Shown here one piece after another: positions 9,200 through 17,466 of a DNA stretch of 49,617 bases. The translations under genes were made by a program, and so were the position numbers. Below the pieces are notes generated by a model. That model had not been told where the DNA came from. It made no database searches and saw only the letters and a program-made list of their open reading frames with translations. The DNA lies in assembly GCA_002423465.1 (NCBI GenBank), contig DIWG01000001.1, positions 1 through 49,617 of the forward strand, written 5' to 3'. Every line of letters begins with the position of its first letter. Positions within the stretch are counted from its first letter, which is position 1. Source of the stretch: Syntrophaceae bacterium UBA6112. Lineage in GTDB: Bacteria > Desulfobacterota > Syntrophia > Syntrophales > UBA5619.

Positions 9200-9691
9200 C
9201 TAACCTTGATGTTGATTCTCGAAGTTCGGTATCCCATCGATTTTCCGGTTCATAGCGTGCCAATGGGTCCCTTGCCAGTAGATTCGGCGGCAGGCGGGGC
9301 ATTCGGCAAAATGCTCTTGCGTGAGGTACACATAGGGTGGGACACGGTCTTTGATTGCTTCTTTCGTGCTTTCCTCAAGCCGCTTGTTGCATTCCAGGCA
9401 GATGGTAAAAGGGCGGAAACGGCTTTTATCCAATCTCAGGGCGCTGAGGAGCTGTTGCACCTGCGCCTCTATGCGGTCGCTCTCGATGAGGATCGCTTTC
9501 ATAGAGCCGCCGACGATTACACGGCGCTTCATGATCCGCCGGTCGCGGGTCAGCAGAATGCGGTCTTCGGCCAGGGCGGCGGCAATGAGCGCGGCATCGT
9601 CGGCGCCCGTAAAGAGGCTGGCGTCAAAGCCCGCCATACGCAGCCACTTCGCCATTTTGCCCACATTATGGTCGACGATAAATTTGGGCAT
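9200..9691 (-). CDS. Mut7-C RNase domain protein
   Basis: A 163-residue protein with the Mut7-C (PIN-like) domain: the DHNVGKMAKWLRMAGFD opening, a TRDRR segment near residue 48, and a C-terminal zinc ribbon with Cys 98, 101, 131 and 134. The family is named from the 3'-5' exonuclease mut-7 and is predicted to be an RNase; its bacterial role is unproven. It begins 12 bases after the ilvD stop codon, so it is probably read from the ilvD promoter, though the two functions have no obvious link. Confidence 0.82.
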   Translation of the reverse strand: MPKFIVDHNVGKMAKWLRMAGFDASLFTGADDAALIAAALAEDRILLTRDRRIMKRRVIVGGSMKAILIESDRIEAQVQQLLSALRLDKSRFRPFTICLECNKRLEESTKEAIKDRVPPYVYLTQEHFAECPACRRIYWQGTHWHAMNRKIDGIPNFENQHQG

Positions 9692-9703
9692 CGAAAAGCC
9701 GTG

Positions 9704-11359
9704 CTATTCGAAAGTCGCGCCGGTATGGGCGGAGCGGACCAATGCCGCGTAGCGCTTCAGGTAGCCCTTGAGTTCCTTTTTGACCGGCTTCCAGCCGGCG
9801 AGGCGCAACTTCAGCTCTTTTTCGGAAATAAGGAGGCTGAGCCTCTTGCCGGGAATGTCGATTTCGATCCGGTCGCCTTCCCGAACCGCGGCGATCGGGC
9901 CCCCCTCCGCCGCCTCCGGCGAAATGTGGCCGATTGCCGCCCCCTTGCTGCCGCCGGAGAAGCGGCCGTCGGTGAGCAGCGCGACGTCCCGGTCCCTGCC
10001 GATCCCGACGATGGCGGAGGTCGGCGAGAGCATCTCCCGCATTCCCGGGCCGCCCTTCGGACCCTCGTAGCGGATGACGACCACGTCCCCCTTGTTGATT
10101 TTTCCATCCAGGATCGCCTGCATGGCCGGCTCCTCCGCGTCGAAGACACGGGCCGGACCGGTGTGACGGAGCATCGTGTCATCGACCGCGGAACTCTTCA
10201 CGACGGCGCCCTCCGGGGCGAGGTTCCCGAACAGAACGGTCAGGCCACCGGTGGCGTGGTAGGGCTTCTCCAGGGAATGGATGATCTCGGGGTCAAGGAC
10301 ATTTCTGCCCTTCAGGTTCTCGCCGACCGTCTTTCCCGTGACGGTCATCGCCTCCTGGCGGATCATGCCGCCGCGGGAGAGCTCCTGCATGAGGGCTGGG
10401 ATGCCGCCCGCCAGATGGAGTTGGTGGAGGTCGTGGGGGCCGCCAGGGGACATGAAGCAGAGGTGCGGCGTTTTATCGCTGAAGGCGTTGAAGGTTTCGA
10501 GGGTAAGCGGGATCCCCGCCTCCTTGGCGATGGCCGGCAGGTGGAGCGTAGTGTTGGTCGACCCGCCGAAGGCGAGATCGACGCGGAGGGCGTTTTCGAA
10601 GGCTGCGGCCGTCAGGATGTCGGAGGGCCGCAGGTCCCGGTTCACCAAATCCATGACCTGCATTCCCGCCTCCTTCGCCAGGCGGATCCGTTCCGCCCAG
10701 ACGGCGGGAATCGTCCCGTTTCCGGGGAGCCCCATTCCCAGCGCCTCGGTGAGGCAGTTCATCGAATTGGCCGTGAACATCCCCGCGCAGGAGCCGACGC
10801 CCGGACAGGCGCACCCTTCCGCCTCGTGCAGTTCCTCCATGGTCATTGTCCCGACCTTGACCTTTCCGACATATTCGAAAAGTTTGATCAAGTCGGTCTT
10901 TTTCCCCTGAAAAACGCCGGAGAGCATCGGGCCACCGCTGATGACAATCGTCGGGATATTCAGACGCGCCGCGGCCATCAGCATCCCCGGTATGATCTTG
11001 TCGCAGTTGGGGATCAGGACGAGGCCGTCGAAGGGATAGGCCATCGCCATCGACTCGACGGAGTCGGCGATCAGCTCGCGCGAGCTCAGCGAGTACTTCA
11101 TCCCCTCGTGGCCCATGACGATCCCGTCACAGACCCCGATCGTGAAGAACTCCAGCGGCGTTCCGCCGGCCATCCGGACTCCGGCCTTGACCGCCTCGGA
11201 GATCTGGTGCAGGTGAAGATGGCCGGGAATGACTTCGTTTGCCGAGTTGACGATGCCGATCATCGGCTGTTCGATTTCCCGGTCCGTCAGCCCCAGCGCC
11301 TTGAACAGGGAGCGGTGCGGCGCCCTTTCCAACCCTTTTTTCATTCGATCCGAACGCAT
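9704..11359 (-). CDS. ilvD: dihydroxy-acid dehydratase
   Basis: The product (551 residues from the ATG at 11359, after an AAGGAGG site) matches IlvD/Edd-family Fe-S dehydratases along its whole length: MRSDRMKKGLERAPHRSLF at the start, the VCDGI and NCDKIIPGML cysteines at 77 and 119, and CACPGVGSCAGM with Cys 191. IlvD removes water from 2,3-dihydroxy acids in valine and isoleucine synthesis. An open extension from a GTG at 11440 exists but adds a basic tail absent from the family. No other ilv gene is nearby, and operator-like sites for the divergent GntR regulator lie on its promoter, so a catabolic sugar-acid role is also possible. Mut7-C follows in the same transcript. Confidence 0.9.
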   Translation of the reverse strand: MRSDRMKKGLERAPHRSLFKALGLTDREIEQPMIGIVNSANEVIPGHLHLHQISEAVKAGVRMAGGTPLEFFTIGVCDGIVMGHEGMKYSLSSRELIADSVESMAMAYPFDGLVLIPNCDKIIPGMLMAAARLNIPTIVISGGPMLSGVFQGKKTDLIKLFEYVGKVKVGTMTMEELHEAEGCACPGVGSCAGMFTANSMNCLTEALGMGLPGNGTIPAVWAERIRLAKEAGMQVMDLVNRDLRPSDILTAAAFENALRVDLAFGGSTNTTLHLPAIAKEAGIPLTLETFNAFSDKTPHLCFMSPGGPHDLHQLHLAGGIPALMQELSRGGMIRQEAMTVTGKTVGENLKGRNVLDPEIIHSLEKPYHATGGLTVLFGNLAPEGAVVKSSAVDDTMLRHTGPARVFDAEEPAMQAILDGKINKGDVVVIRYEGPKGGPGMREMLSPTSAIVGIGRDRDVALLTDGRFSGGSKGAAIGHISPEAAEGGPIAAVREGDRIEIDIPGKRLSLLISEKELKLRLAGWKPVKKELKGYLKRYAALVRSAHTGATFE

Positions 11360-11449
11360 GATTGTCCTCCTTGGCTTAACGACCGTCTGACCGGCGGCCT
11401 TCCGTTTCGCTTTCCCCCTGGGGCGCGATTTTTTTAGCACAAATCGCTG

Positions 11450-11477
11450 GGGGATACAAGTCGAAGATTGTATCCAA
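11450..11477. promoter_or_regulatory. paired candidate GntR operators at the ilvD promoter
   Basis: GGATACAA (11452-11459) and TTGTATCC (11468-11475) form an inverted repeat with an eight-base gap. Each half is itself part of a near-palindrome of the form TTGnATnCAA, the shape expected for GntR-family operators. The right-hand site overlaps the predicted ilvD start of transcription, and its 15-base context is repeated inverted at 11639-11653. Confidence 0.55.
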
Positions 11478-11505
11478 TAATAACGGGTAGTCCATTTTCC
11501 GGCAA
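11477..11505 (-). promoter_or_regulatory. promoter of ilvD
   Basis: Read on the minus strand: TTGCCG (11505-11500), 17-base spacer, TATTAT (11482-11477). Start of transcription would be near 11470, giving a leader of about 110 bases. The candidate operator begins within the -10 box, consistent with repression. Confidence 0.5.
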
Positions 11506-11584
11506 CCGGGCCGGCAACAGCGGTGAAAAAAATTCAAAAAATTAATATATTTAATATCAAGCTCATATATGCTAATAAATCAGC

Positions 11585-11613
11585 TTGACAAGTCGTTTGA
11601 GATGTAATAGCTA
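11585..11613 (+). promoter_or_regulatory. possible promoter of the GntR-led operon
   Basis: TTGACA at 11585-11590 is followed 17 bases later by TAGCTA (11608-11613) in a very AT-rich stretch. On the other strand TTGTCA (11591-11586) with TATATG (11569-11564) is a second possible minus-strand promoter, so the region may fire both ways. Confidence 0.35.
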
Positions 11614-11638
11614 ATCTTATAAATTTATCAAGATGGTT

Positions 11639-11653
11639 TTATTGGATACAATC
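11639..11653. promoter_or_regulatory. third candidate GntR operator at the regulator's own start
   Basis: This 15-base sequence (TTATTGGATACAATC) is the exact inverse of 11466-11480 and contains TTGGATACAA. It ends at the base before the favoured ATG (11654), where bound protein would block transcription or translation of the regulator's own operon. Confidence 0.5.
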
Positions 11654-12334
11654 ATGAACCCGAGTCCCTCCCGAAAACCTGGGAAAAATGGCATCTCCGT
11701 CCGGGAGAAGACCTACGAGCGACTGAAGGCAGACATTTTTTCCGGCCGGTTCCGCCCCGGCGAGCGCCTTGCGGAGGAGCATCTCGCCGAGGAGTTGGGG
11801 GTCAGCCGCACCCCCGTGAGGGAGGCGCTCCACAAACTCGAACAGGATGGATGGATCGAGCCCCTGGAGTCGCGGGGGTTCTGCATCCCCCATGATTCCC
11901 CGGAGGAGGTCGAGGACCTGTTCAACCTCAGGACGGTTCTGGAAGGGTACACCTTGAGGCTCATCTGCAAACGAATCACCGATGAACAGATAAAGGTGCT
12001 CGAGGAGATGATCGATCAGTCAGACGACGCCTTGCGCAGGGAAAGGCTCGACGAGGTCTTTCATTGGAACACCCGGTTCCACGACGCCCTGCACGACATG
12101 GTTGCGGACAAGCGCCGTTTCCACAGTCTTATCGTTAATATGAGGAAATATGTTCTTCGATATCGAAAAGACACGCTTCAGTATCTCGATGCGGGCCAGA
12201 GGGCCAGCGAAGGCCACCGGCAGATTCTCCTGGCCCTGAAACTGAAGGATCCCGAGATGTGTGAACGGGCTATGCGGATCCATATCCGCCAGTCCATGGA
12301 GGACGCTCTCCAGACCAACCGAGAAGCGATGTGA
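11654..12334 (+). CDS. GntR-family regulator, FCD subfamily
   Basis: The 226-residue product has an N-terminal winged helix (about 18-80: YERLKADIFSGRFRPGERL, then LAEELGVSRTPVREAL) and a helical FCD ligand-binding domain (about 85-215) with conserved His residues that usually hold a metal and a carboxylate ligand. The frame is also open from an ATG at 11633, but neither start has a strong ribosome site and the shorter one gives a more normal N-terminus. It is the first gene of the 15-kb train and its stop overlaps a possible GTG start of the CoA-transferase, so it probably senses that pathway's acid substrate. Candidate operators are listed at 11450-11477 and 11639-11653. Confidence 0.88.
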   Translation: MNPSPSRKPGKNGISVREKTYERLKADIFSGRFRPGERLAEEHLAEELGVSRTPVREALHKLEQDGWIEPLESRGFCIPHDSPEEVEDLFNLRTVLEGYTLRLICKRITDEQIKVLEEMIDQSDDALRRERLDEVFHWNTRFHDALHDMVADKRRFHSLIVNMRKYVLRYRKDTLQYLDAGQRASEGHRQILLALKLKDPEMCERAMRIHIRQSMEDALQTNREAM

Positions 12335-12363
12335 GTAAAAAATATATGAAGGAATTGAAACCT

Positions 12364-13533
12364 ATGTTGCCATTGACTGGAATCAAAGTGATCGACCTGA
12401 CCCGGGTGGTTGCGGGACCGACGTGCACCCTTCAGTTGGGTCAGATGGGCGCCGAAGTCATCAAGGTCGAGGCCCCGGGCAAGGGGGACGACTCCCGGAC
12501 GGCGCCGCCGTTTATCAACGGTGAAAGCGTCTGGTTCATCGAGATGAACTGCAACAAGAAGAGCATCACCCTGGACCTGAAAAGCCCGGAAGGCAAGGAG
12601 GTGCTCTGGCGCCTCATCGACCAAGCAGACGTGTTCATCGAAAATTTCCGGCCGGGCGTGTGCGACAAGCTGGGGTTCAGCTACAAGGCCGCCGCGGCCA
12701 GGAATCCCCGCCTTATCTACTGCTCCATTTCCGGGTACGGCAGCGTCGACAAGACCGGTTCCTATGACCCGATCATCCAGGGCGAGTGCGGGTTGATGTC
12801 CATCACCGGCGAGCCGAAGGGCGAGCCGATGAAGGTGGCGATCCCCATCAGCGACCTGATCAGCGCTCTCTACGGCGTGCAGGGGATCCTCTACGCCCTG
12901 TTCCAGAGAGTCACGACCGGTCGCGGCCAGTACGTCGACATCGCCATGCTCCATGCCATGGTGTCGCTGCTCCAACTGCCGGGGAGCAAGTACGTGGGCA
13001 TCGGCGAGAACTCGCGGCGGCTGGGGAACGCGCACCCGAGCTGGGCCCCCTACCGACTCTTCAAGTCGGCGGACGGGTATATCAACATCGCCTGCGGGAA
13101 CAACGGCCTCTGGCTCACGCTCTGCGACCAGTTGGGGCTGGGCCACCTGAAGGAGAACCCCCGTTTCCTGACGAACAAGGACCGGGTGGCCAACCGGGAT
13201 GAGCTCAACGCGATCCTCGAGCCCGTCTTCCAGACCAAGACCACGGCCGAGTGGTGCGAGCAGCTCACGAAGGTCGGAATCCCCAGCGGTAAGATCCGCA
13301 CCATCAAGGAGGTGTTCAACGACCCGAAACTGATCGGGAACCGCATGGTGGTCGAGGTGGAGCATCCCAAGGCCGGGAAGATCAAGGTTCTGGGCAATCC
13401 GCTGATCATGTCCGAGACGACCCAGGAATACCGTCCGGCGCCGCTGCTGGGCGCCGATAACCAGGAGATTCTGACCGGCCTGGGGTTTGGCGCTGACGAC
13501 ATCGCCAGGATGAAGGAAAAGGGCGCCATCTAA
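12364..13533 (+). CDS. class III (CaiB/BaiF) CoA-transferase
   Basis: A full-length family III CoA-transferase (389 residues from the ATG at 12364, which follows GAAGGA; in-frame starts at 12331 and 12346 are also possible). It shows the LPLTGIKVIDLTRVVAGP opening, the MNCNKKSITLDLKSPEG segment and a C-terminal PAPLLGADNQEIL motif. The family moves CoA between acyl-CoA and free acids in the cytoplasm. At the position of formyl-CoA transferase Asp169 (AMQDAV) this protein reads AMLHAM, with His at residue 197, while the Asp in VDIAM five residues earlier is kept. Whether the nucleophile has moved or been lost needs alignment. It lies directly after the regulator and before the acyl-CoA synthetase genes. 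Confidence 0.88.
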   Translation: MLPLTGIKVIDLTRVVAGPTCTLQLGQMGAEVIKVEAPGKGDDSRTAPPFINGESVWFIEMNCNKKSITLDLKSPEGKEVLWRLIDQADVFIENFRPGVCDKLGFSYKAAAARNPRLIYCSISGYGSVDKTGSYDPIIQGECGLMSITGEPKGEPMKVAIPISDLISALYGVQGILYALFQRVTTGRGQYVDIAMLHAMVSLLQLPGSKYVGIGENSRRLGNAHPSWAPYRLFKSADGYINIACGNNGLWLTLCDQLGLGHLKENPRFLTNKDRVANRDELNAILEPVFQTKTTAEWCEQLTKVGIPSGKIRTIKEVFNDPKLIGNRMVVEVEHPKAGKIKVLGNPLIMSETTQEYRPAPLLGADNQEILTGLGFGADDIARMKEKGAI

Positions 13534-13631
13534 CCCTGATTGCAGCGGTGGTTGCCGGGAACTGCGACGGAAAGAGCGGCAAGCCACGGTTTAATTTAAT
13601 GCGACCTATTGAAGAAAGGGAGAACTCTCCG

Positions 13632-14300
13632 ATGAATTTAATTGAAGAGGCTGTAGAAGCCGGAAAATCGGCGCTGAATGAGTACGAGGCCAAGCGATTT
13701 CTGGCGGGTTTCGGGGTGCCGGTCAGCCGGGAGACCCTGGTCCCGGATGGGGATGGGGCCGTCAGGGCGGCCGAAGCCATCGGCTATCCGGTGGTTCTCA
13801 AAGCGGCCGGGGAAAAGCTCCAGCACAAGACAGAGGTGGGGGGCATTGCCCTGAACCTGAAATCGGAAGGCGAGGTTCGGGAGGAAGCCCGGCGTCTTCT
13901 CGCCATTCCCGGCTGCGAAGCCCTCCTGGTCCAGGAGATGGTCAAGGGGGACCGGGAACTGGTCTGCGGCCTCACCCGGGACGTCCAGTTCGGCCCCTGC
14001 GTGATGTTCGGTCTGGGCGGAATCTTTACCGAACTCATCGACGATGTGGTCTTCCGCGTGGCCCCCGTCACGGCGGCCGACGCCCTGATGATGATGGACG
14101 ACATCCGGACGGCCAAGATCCTGCAACCCTTTCGCGGGCAACCGGCCGTCGACCGGGAGGCCCTGGCCCGGATCATCGTGGCGCTGGGGAAAATCGGCTG
14201 CGAGTGCGGCAATGTCCGGGAAATCGACATGAATCCGATCAAGATCCGTCCCGACGGATCTCCGGTCGCGGTCGACGCCCTGGTGGCGCTTAAGAAGTAG
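13632..14300 (+). CDS. ADP-forming acyl-CoA synthetase, ATP-grasp (beta) subunit
   Basis: The 222-residue protein is the ATP-grasp subunit of a split ADP-forming acyl-CoA synthetase, with the ALNEYEAKRFLAGFGVPVSRE opening, the KAAGEKLQHKTEVGGI nucleotide-binding segment, and C-terminal REIDMNPIKI. With the next gene it would convert acyl-CoA, ADP and phosphate to acid, ATP and CoA, or the reverse, which is a common energy-saving step in anaerobes. I chose the ATG at 13632, after GGGAG; the open frame from 13548 adds nothing family-like. The gap to the alpha subunit gene is 60 bases. Confidence 0.88.
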   Translation: MNLIEEAVEAGKSALNEYEAKRFLAGFGVPVSRETLVPDGDGAVRAAEAIGYPVVLKAAGEKLQHKTEVGGIALNLKSEGEVREEARRLLAIPGCEALLVQEMVKGDRELVCGLTRDVQFGPCVMFGLGGIFTELIDDVVFRVAPVTAADALMMMDDIRTAKILQPFRGQPAVDREALARIIVALGKIGCECGNVREIDMNPIKIRPDGSPVAVDALVALKK

Positions 14301-14360
14301 GCCGCCATCCATTCACGATTCCGGGATGCGTCCCGAAAAGACTATAGTGGGAGAGAAGTG

Positions 14361-15755
14361 ATGACGAATAAGCTGGTACCATTTTTTGAGCCCAAAAGCG
14401 TGGCCATCATCGGCGCCTCCGCGGCCCCGGGCAAGGCCGGCAATGACGTGCTTGTGAACATCCTGGCGAACGGTTATGCCGGGAAACTTTATCCGGTCAA
14501 CCCCAAGGGGGGACAGATCCTGGGAATCGATGTCTACTCCTCCATCGCGAGCCTTCCGCGGGATATCGACGTTGCGGTGATCATCCTGCCGGCCGCGGCC
14601 ACGGTCAAGGCCATGCGCGAATGCGCCGATCAGGGGATCAAACGATTCGTCCTATCCTCGGGAGGCTTTGCCGAGGTCGACGCGGCGGGAGCCCAGATCC
14701 AGCGGGAGATCGAAACGCTCATCCAGGAGAGGGGGCTCAATGCCCTGGGTCCCAACACGTCGGGCCATACCTCGACGCCCGTGGGGTTCACCTCCACCTT
14801 CTTCCCCCAGGGGAAGATCCGCGGCGGCAGGGTCTCCTACGTGGCCCAGACCGGGAATTTCGGCACCCATACCCTGAAGTACATCCTGACGGGCGAGCAT
14901 TTCGGCGTGGCCCGGGTTGTCGGGCTGGGGAACAAGGTCGACATCGATGAGACGGACGCGCTGGAATACCTGGGCCAGGACCCGGAGACCACTGCCATCC
15001 TGATCTACATCGAGAGCTTCAAGAGGCCGCACCGTTTTCTGGAGGCGGCCCGGGAGGTTACCCGCCGGAAGCCCGTCGTCCTGCTGAAGAGCGGAGCGAC
15101 GGAATCGGGCAGGCAGGCGGCGATCGCCCACACGGCCGCAATGGCCTCGCCCGACCGGATCGTGGACGGCATGCTCCGCCAGGCCGGGGTGGTCCGGATC
15201 TCCGAATACTCACAGCTCGTCCTGGCGGGCAAGGCCCTCTCCATGATGCCCCTTCCCGCTGGAAACGGCGTCAGTTTTCTCGCCCCCTCCGGGGCCATGC
15301 TGGCCGTGCTCTCCGATTACTGCGAGCGGCTGGGGCTGCACATTCCCCCGATGGAGCCGGCAAACGTGAAAAGGCTCCAGGACATCAGCCCCTCCTATAT
15401 CCGAATGCGCAACCCCGTGGATATCTGGCCGGCGGCCCTCTCGGTGGGGGTGGAAGCCGCCTACCGGGACGGGATGGAGATCGTCCTCCAGGATCCCGCG
15501 GTGAACGCCGTGGTGCCGGTGATGATGCTGACACCGGAAACCGGGGTGCCCGATCCGGGCTTCATCGTGGATCTGCACAAGAAATATCCGGACAAGCCCA
15601 TCCTCGTTGCCTTCAGCGGCGACAAGGGGGCCATGGACCAGTACAAGGCGGCCCTGGAACCTCAGGGGATCCCGACTTATCAGGAGATCGAGCAGCCCTT
15701 TGCGGTGCTCTCGATCATGGAGCGGTGCTACCGGGCCATGAACCGTCCCGAGTAG
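14361..15755 (+). CDS. ADP-forming acyl-CoA synthetase, CoA-binding (alpha) subunit
   Basis: This 464-residue protein has the CoA-binding Rossmann domain (VAIIGASAAPGKAGND, about 14-29) and ligase domains of the ADP-forming acetyl-CoA synthetase alpha subunit. The expected phosphohistidine is present as His257 in AIAHTAAMAS, the number used for known archaeal enzymes. One oddity is GPNTSG at 130-135, where the family usually has GPNCxG. ATG at 14361 follows GGGAG; the GTG one codon earlier is less likely. It pairs with the upstream ATP-grasp subunit; the acyl group used cannot be read from sequence. Confidence 0.88.
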   Translation: MTNKLVPFFEPKSVAIIGASAAPGKAGNDVLVNILANGYAGKLYPVNPKGGQILGIDVYSSIASLPRDIDVAVIILPAAATVKAMRECADQGIKRFVLSSGGFAEVDAAGAQIQREIETLIQERGLNALGPNTSGHTSTPVGFTSTFFPQGKIRGGRVSYVAQTGNFGTHTLKYILTGEHFGVARVVGLGNKVDIDETDALEYLGQDPETTAILIYIESFKRPHRFLEAAREVTRRKPVVLLKSGATESGRQAAIAHTAAMASPDRIVDGMLRQAGVVRISEYSQLVLAGKALSMMPLPAGNGVSFLAPSGAMLAVLSDYCERLGLHIPPMEPANVKRLQDISPSYIRMRNPVDIWPAALSVGVEAAYRDGMEIVLQDPAVNAVVPVMMLTPETGVPDPGFIVDLHKKYPDKPILVAFSGDKGAMDQYKAALEPQGIPTYQEIEQPFAVLSIMERCYRAMNRPE

Positions 15756-15784
15756 GGCAGGCAGGACAGGTAACCAGCGGAAAA

Positions 15785-15862
15785 GGGAACGTTCCCCTCC
15801 CCGCGCGGGGGGCTGTGATGACCCGCCGCCGCTGCGGGCGGCGATACGGGAGGGGTGGGCTG
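15785..15862. repeat. cluster of GC-rich palindromes between synthetase and carboxyltransferase genes
   Basis: Within the 136-base gap sit GGGAACGTTCCC (15785-15796), CCCCGCGCGGGG (15799-15810) and a longer CGCCG/CGGCG hairpin near 15822-15843. No T-tract follows, so it is not a standard terminator; it could be an mRNA processing or stability element that uncouples the two halves of the operon. Confidence 0.4.
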
Positions 15863-15891
15863 AATCAGACAGGAGGAGAGCAGGGGGAGCT

Positions 15892-17448
15892 ATGAAAAAG
15901 ACGACGTCGGGCAAGATCGAAGAGTTGATCCAGCGGAACAGCCGCCTCGTGACCATGGGCGGAGAAAAGATGGTGCAGAAACAGCACGAACAGGGGAAGC
16001 TGACCGCGCGGGAGCGGATCGACCTCCTGTTCGATCCGGGGACGTTCCAGGAAACCCAGCTCTTCGTCAAACACCGCTCGATCCTCTTCGGGCTCGGCGA
16101 GAAGGAGATCAACGCCGACGGCGTCGTCACCGGCTTCGGCCGTGTCAACGGGCGGATCGTCTACGCCGCCGCCCAGGATTTCACCAGCGCCGGCGGGAGC
16201 CTCGGGGAGATGCATGCCAAGAAGATCTGGAAGGTGATGGAGATGGCCGCCGACGCGCGCAAGCCCTTCGTTGCCCTGAACGATTCCGGCGGGGCGCGCA
16301 TCCAAGAGGGGATCACCGCCCTGCAGGGCTACTCGGGGATCTTCTTCCGCAACACCATCGCTTCCGGCTACATCCCCCAGATCGCCGCGATCATGGGGCC
16401 CACGGCGGGCGGCGCCGTCTACTCCCCGGCGCTCAACGACTTCGTCTTCATGGTGAAGAACAAGGGCTATATGTACCTGACCGGTCCCGACGTCGTCAAG
16501 GCCGTCATCGCCGAGGAGGTGAGCCACGAGGAGCTGGGTGGCGCCATGGCCCACGCCGCCAAGAGCGGGGTCTGCCATTTCGTTGCCGAAAACGATGAGG
16601 ATTGCATCCGTCGTGTCAAGGTCCTGCTCTCCTATCTTCCCGACAGCTGCCACAGCCCCCTGCCCGTGGCCCCCTGCACGGACGGCGCGGACCGGGAGTG
16701 TCCGGAGCTGGACACAATCATACCCGACCAGGCGAACCGCGGCTATGACATGAAGAAGGTGATTGCCTCCGTGGCCGACGGCCACGATTTCTTCGAGGTC
16801 CACGAGTATTGGGCCAAGAACATGGTCGTGGGCTTCATCCGGATCATGGGGCGGCCTGTCGGCATCATCGCCAACAACCCCCGCTTTTTCGCCGGCGTCC
16901 TGGACGTGAATTCCGCCGACAAGGCGGCGCGCTTCGTCCGGTTCTGCGACGCCTTCAACATCCCGATCCTGACCTTCACCGACGTCCCCGGCTTCATGCC
17001 GGGCACGCAGCAGGAGTGGGCCGGCGTGATCCGGCACGGCGCCAAACTTCTCCATGCCTACTCCGAGGCCACGGTGCCGATGGTCAACGTGGTGACGCGC
17101 AAGTCCTACGGCGGCGGGTACAACGCGATGTGCTCCAAGGACGTCGGCGCCGACTATGTCATGGCCTGGCCCTCCGCCGAGATTGCCGTCATGGGGGCCG
17201 AGGGGGCCTGCAACATAATTTACCGCCGCGAGATTGCCAGTGCCCCGGATCCCGCGGCCAAGCGGGCGGAGCTGGCGGCAGCCTACGAGGAGCAGTTCAA
17301 CAACCCCTATTTCGCTGCCACCCTCGGCATCATCGACGAGATCATCGTGCCGCGGGAGACCCGAAGGAAGGTGGTCGCCCTTCTGGAGGCCCTCCAGAAC
17401 AAGGTGAAGCAGCGGCTGCCGAAAAAACACAACAATATCCCGCTGTAA
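15892..17448 (+). CDS. acyl-CoA carboxyltransferase (MmdA / PCC-beta type)
   Basis: A complete 518-residue carboxyltransferase with the two crotonase-like halves: LTARERIDLLFDPGTF near the start, NDSGGARIQEG and GPTAGGAVYSPALNDF in the N-half, then FTDVPGFMPGTQQEW and RKSYGGGYNAMCSKD in the C-half. Relatives are beta subunits of propionyl/acetyl-CoA carboxylases and alpha subunits of methylmalonyl-CoA or glutaconyl-CoA decarboxylases, which move CO2 between biotin and an acyl-CoA. No biotin carboxylase, biotin carrier or membrane decarboxylase subunit is in the window, so partners must be elsewhere. A GGAGGAG/GGGGGAG ribosome region precedes the ATG. Substrate unknown; the malonyl/methylmalonyl-CoA class is the best guess. 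Confidence 0.88.
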   Translation: MKKTTSGKIEELIQRNSRLVTMGGEKMVQKQHEQGKLTARERIDLLFDPGTFQETQLFVKHRSILFGLGEKEINADGVVTGFGRVNGRIVYAAAQDFTSAGGSLGEMHAKKIWKVMEMAADARKPFVALNDSGGARIQEGITALQGYSGIFFRNTIASGYIPQIAAIMGPTAGGAVYSPALNDFVFMVKNKGYMYLTGPDVVKAVIAEEVSHEELGGAMAHAAKSGVCHFVAENDEDCIRRVKVLLSYLPDSCHSPLPVAPCTDGADRECPELDTIIPDQANRGYDMKKVIASVADGHDFFEVHEYWAKNMVVGFIRIMGRPVGIIANNPRFFAGVLDVNSADKAARFVRFCDAFNIPILTFTDVPGFMPGTQQEWAGVIRHGAKLLHAYSEATVPMVNVVTRKSYGGGYNAMCSKDVGADYVMAWPSAEIAVMGAEGACNIIYRREIASAPDPAAKRAELAAAYEEQFNNPYFAATLGIIDEIIVPRETRRKVVALLEALQNKVKQRLPKKHNNIPL

Positions 17449-17466
17449 TTAGAAAGGGGTGCATCG

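Noticed and set aside
8842..9255. Plus-strand frame across the channel/Mut7-C gap
   Set aside because: Both ends overlap real minus-strand genes and the middle is AT-rich without protein features or ribosome site.
9185..11437. 750-codon open frame on the plus strand opposite ilvD and Mut7-C
   Set aside because: It is the antisense shadow of two well-recognised minus-strand proteins in GC-rich DNA; its product is Arg/His/Asp-rich with no family features.
12178..13587. 469-codon minus-strand frame opposite the CoA-transferase
   Set aside because: Antisense shadow of a clear family III CoA-transferase.
15865..17430. 521-codon minus-strand frame opposite the carboxyltransferase
   Set aside because: Antisense shadow; the sense protein matches its family end to end.
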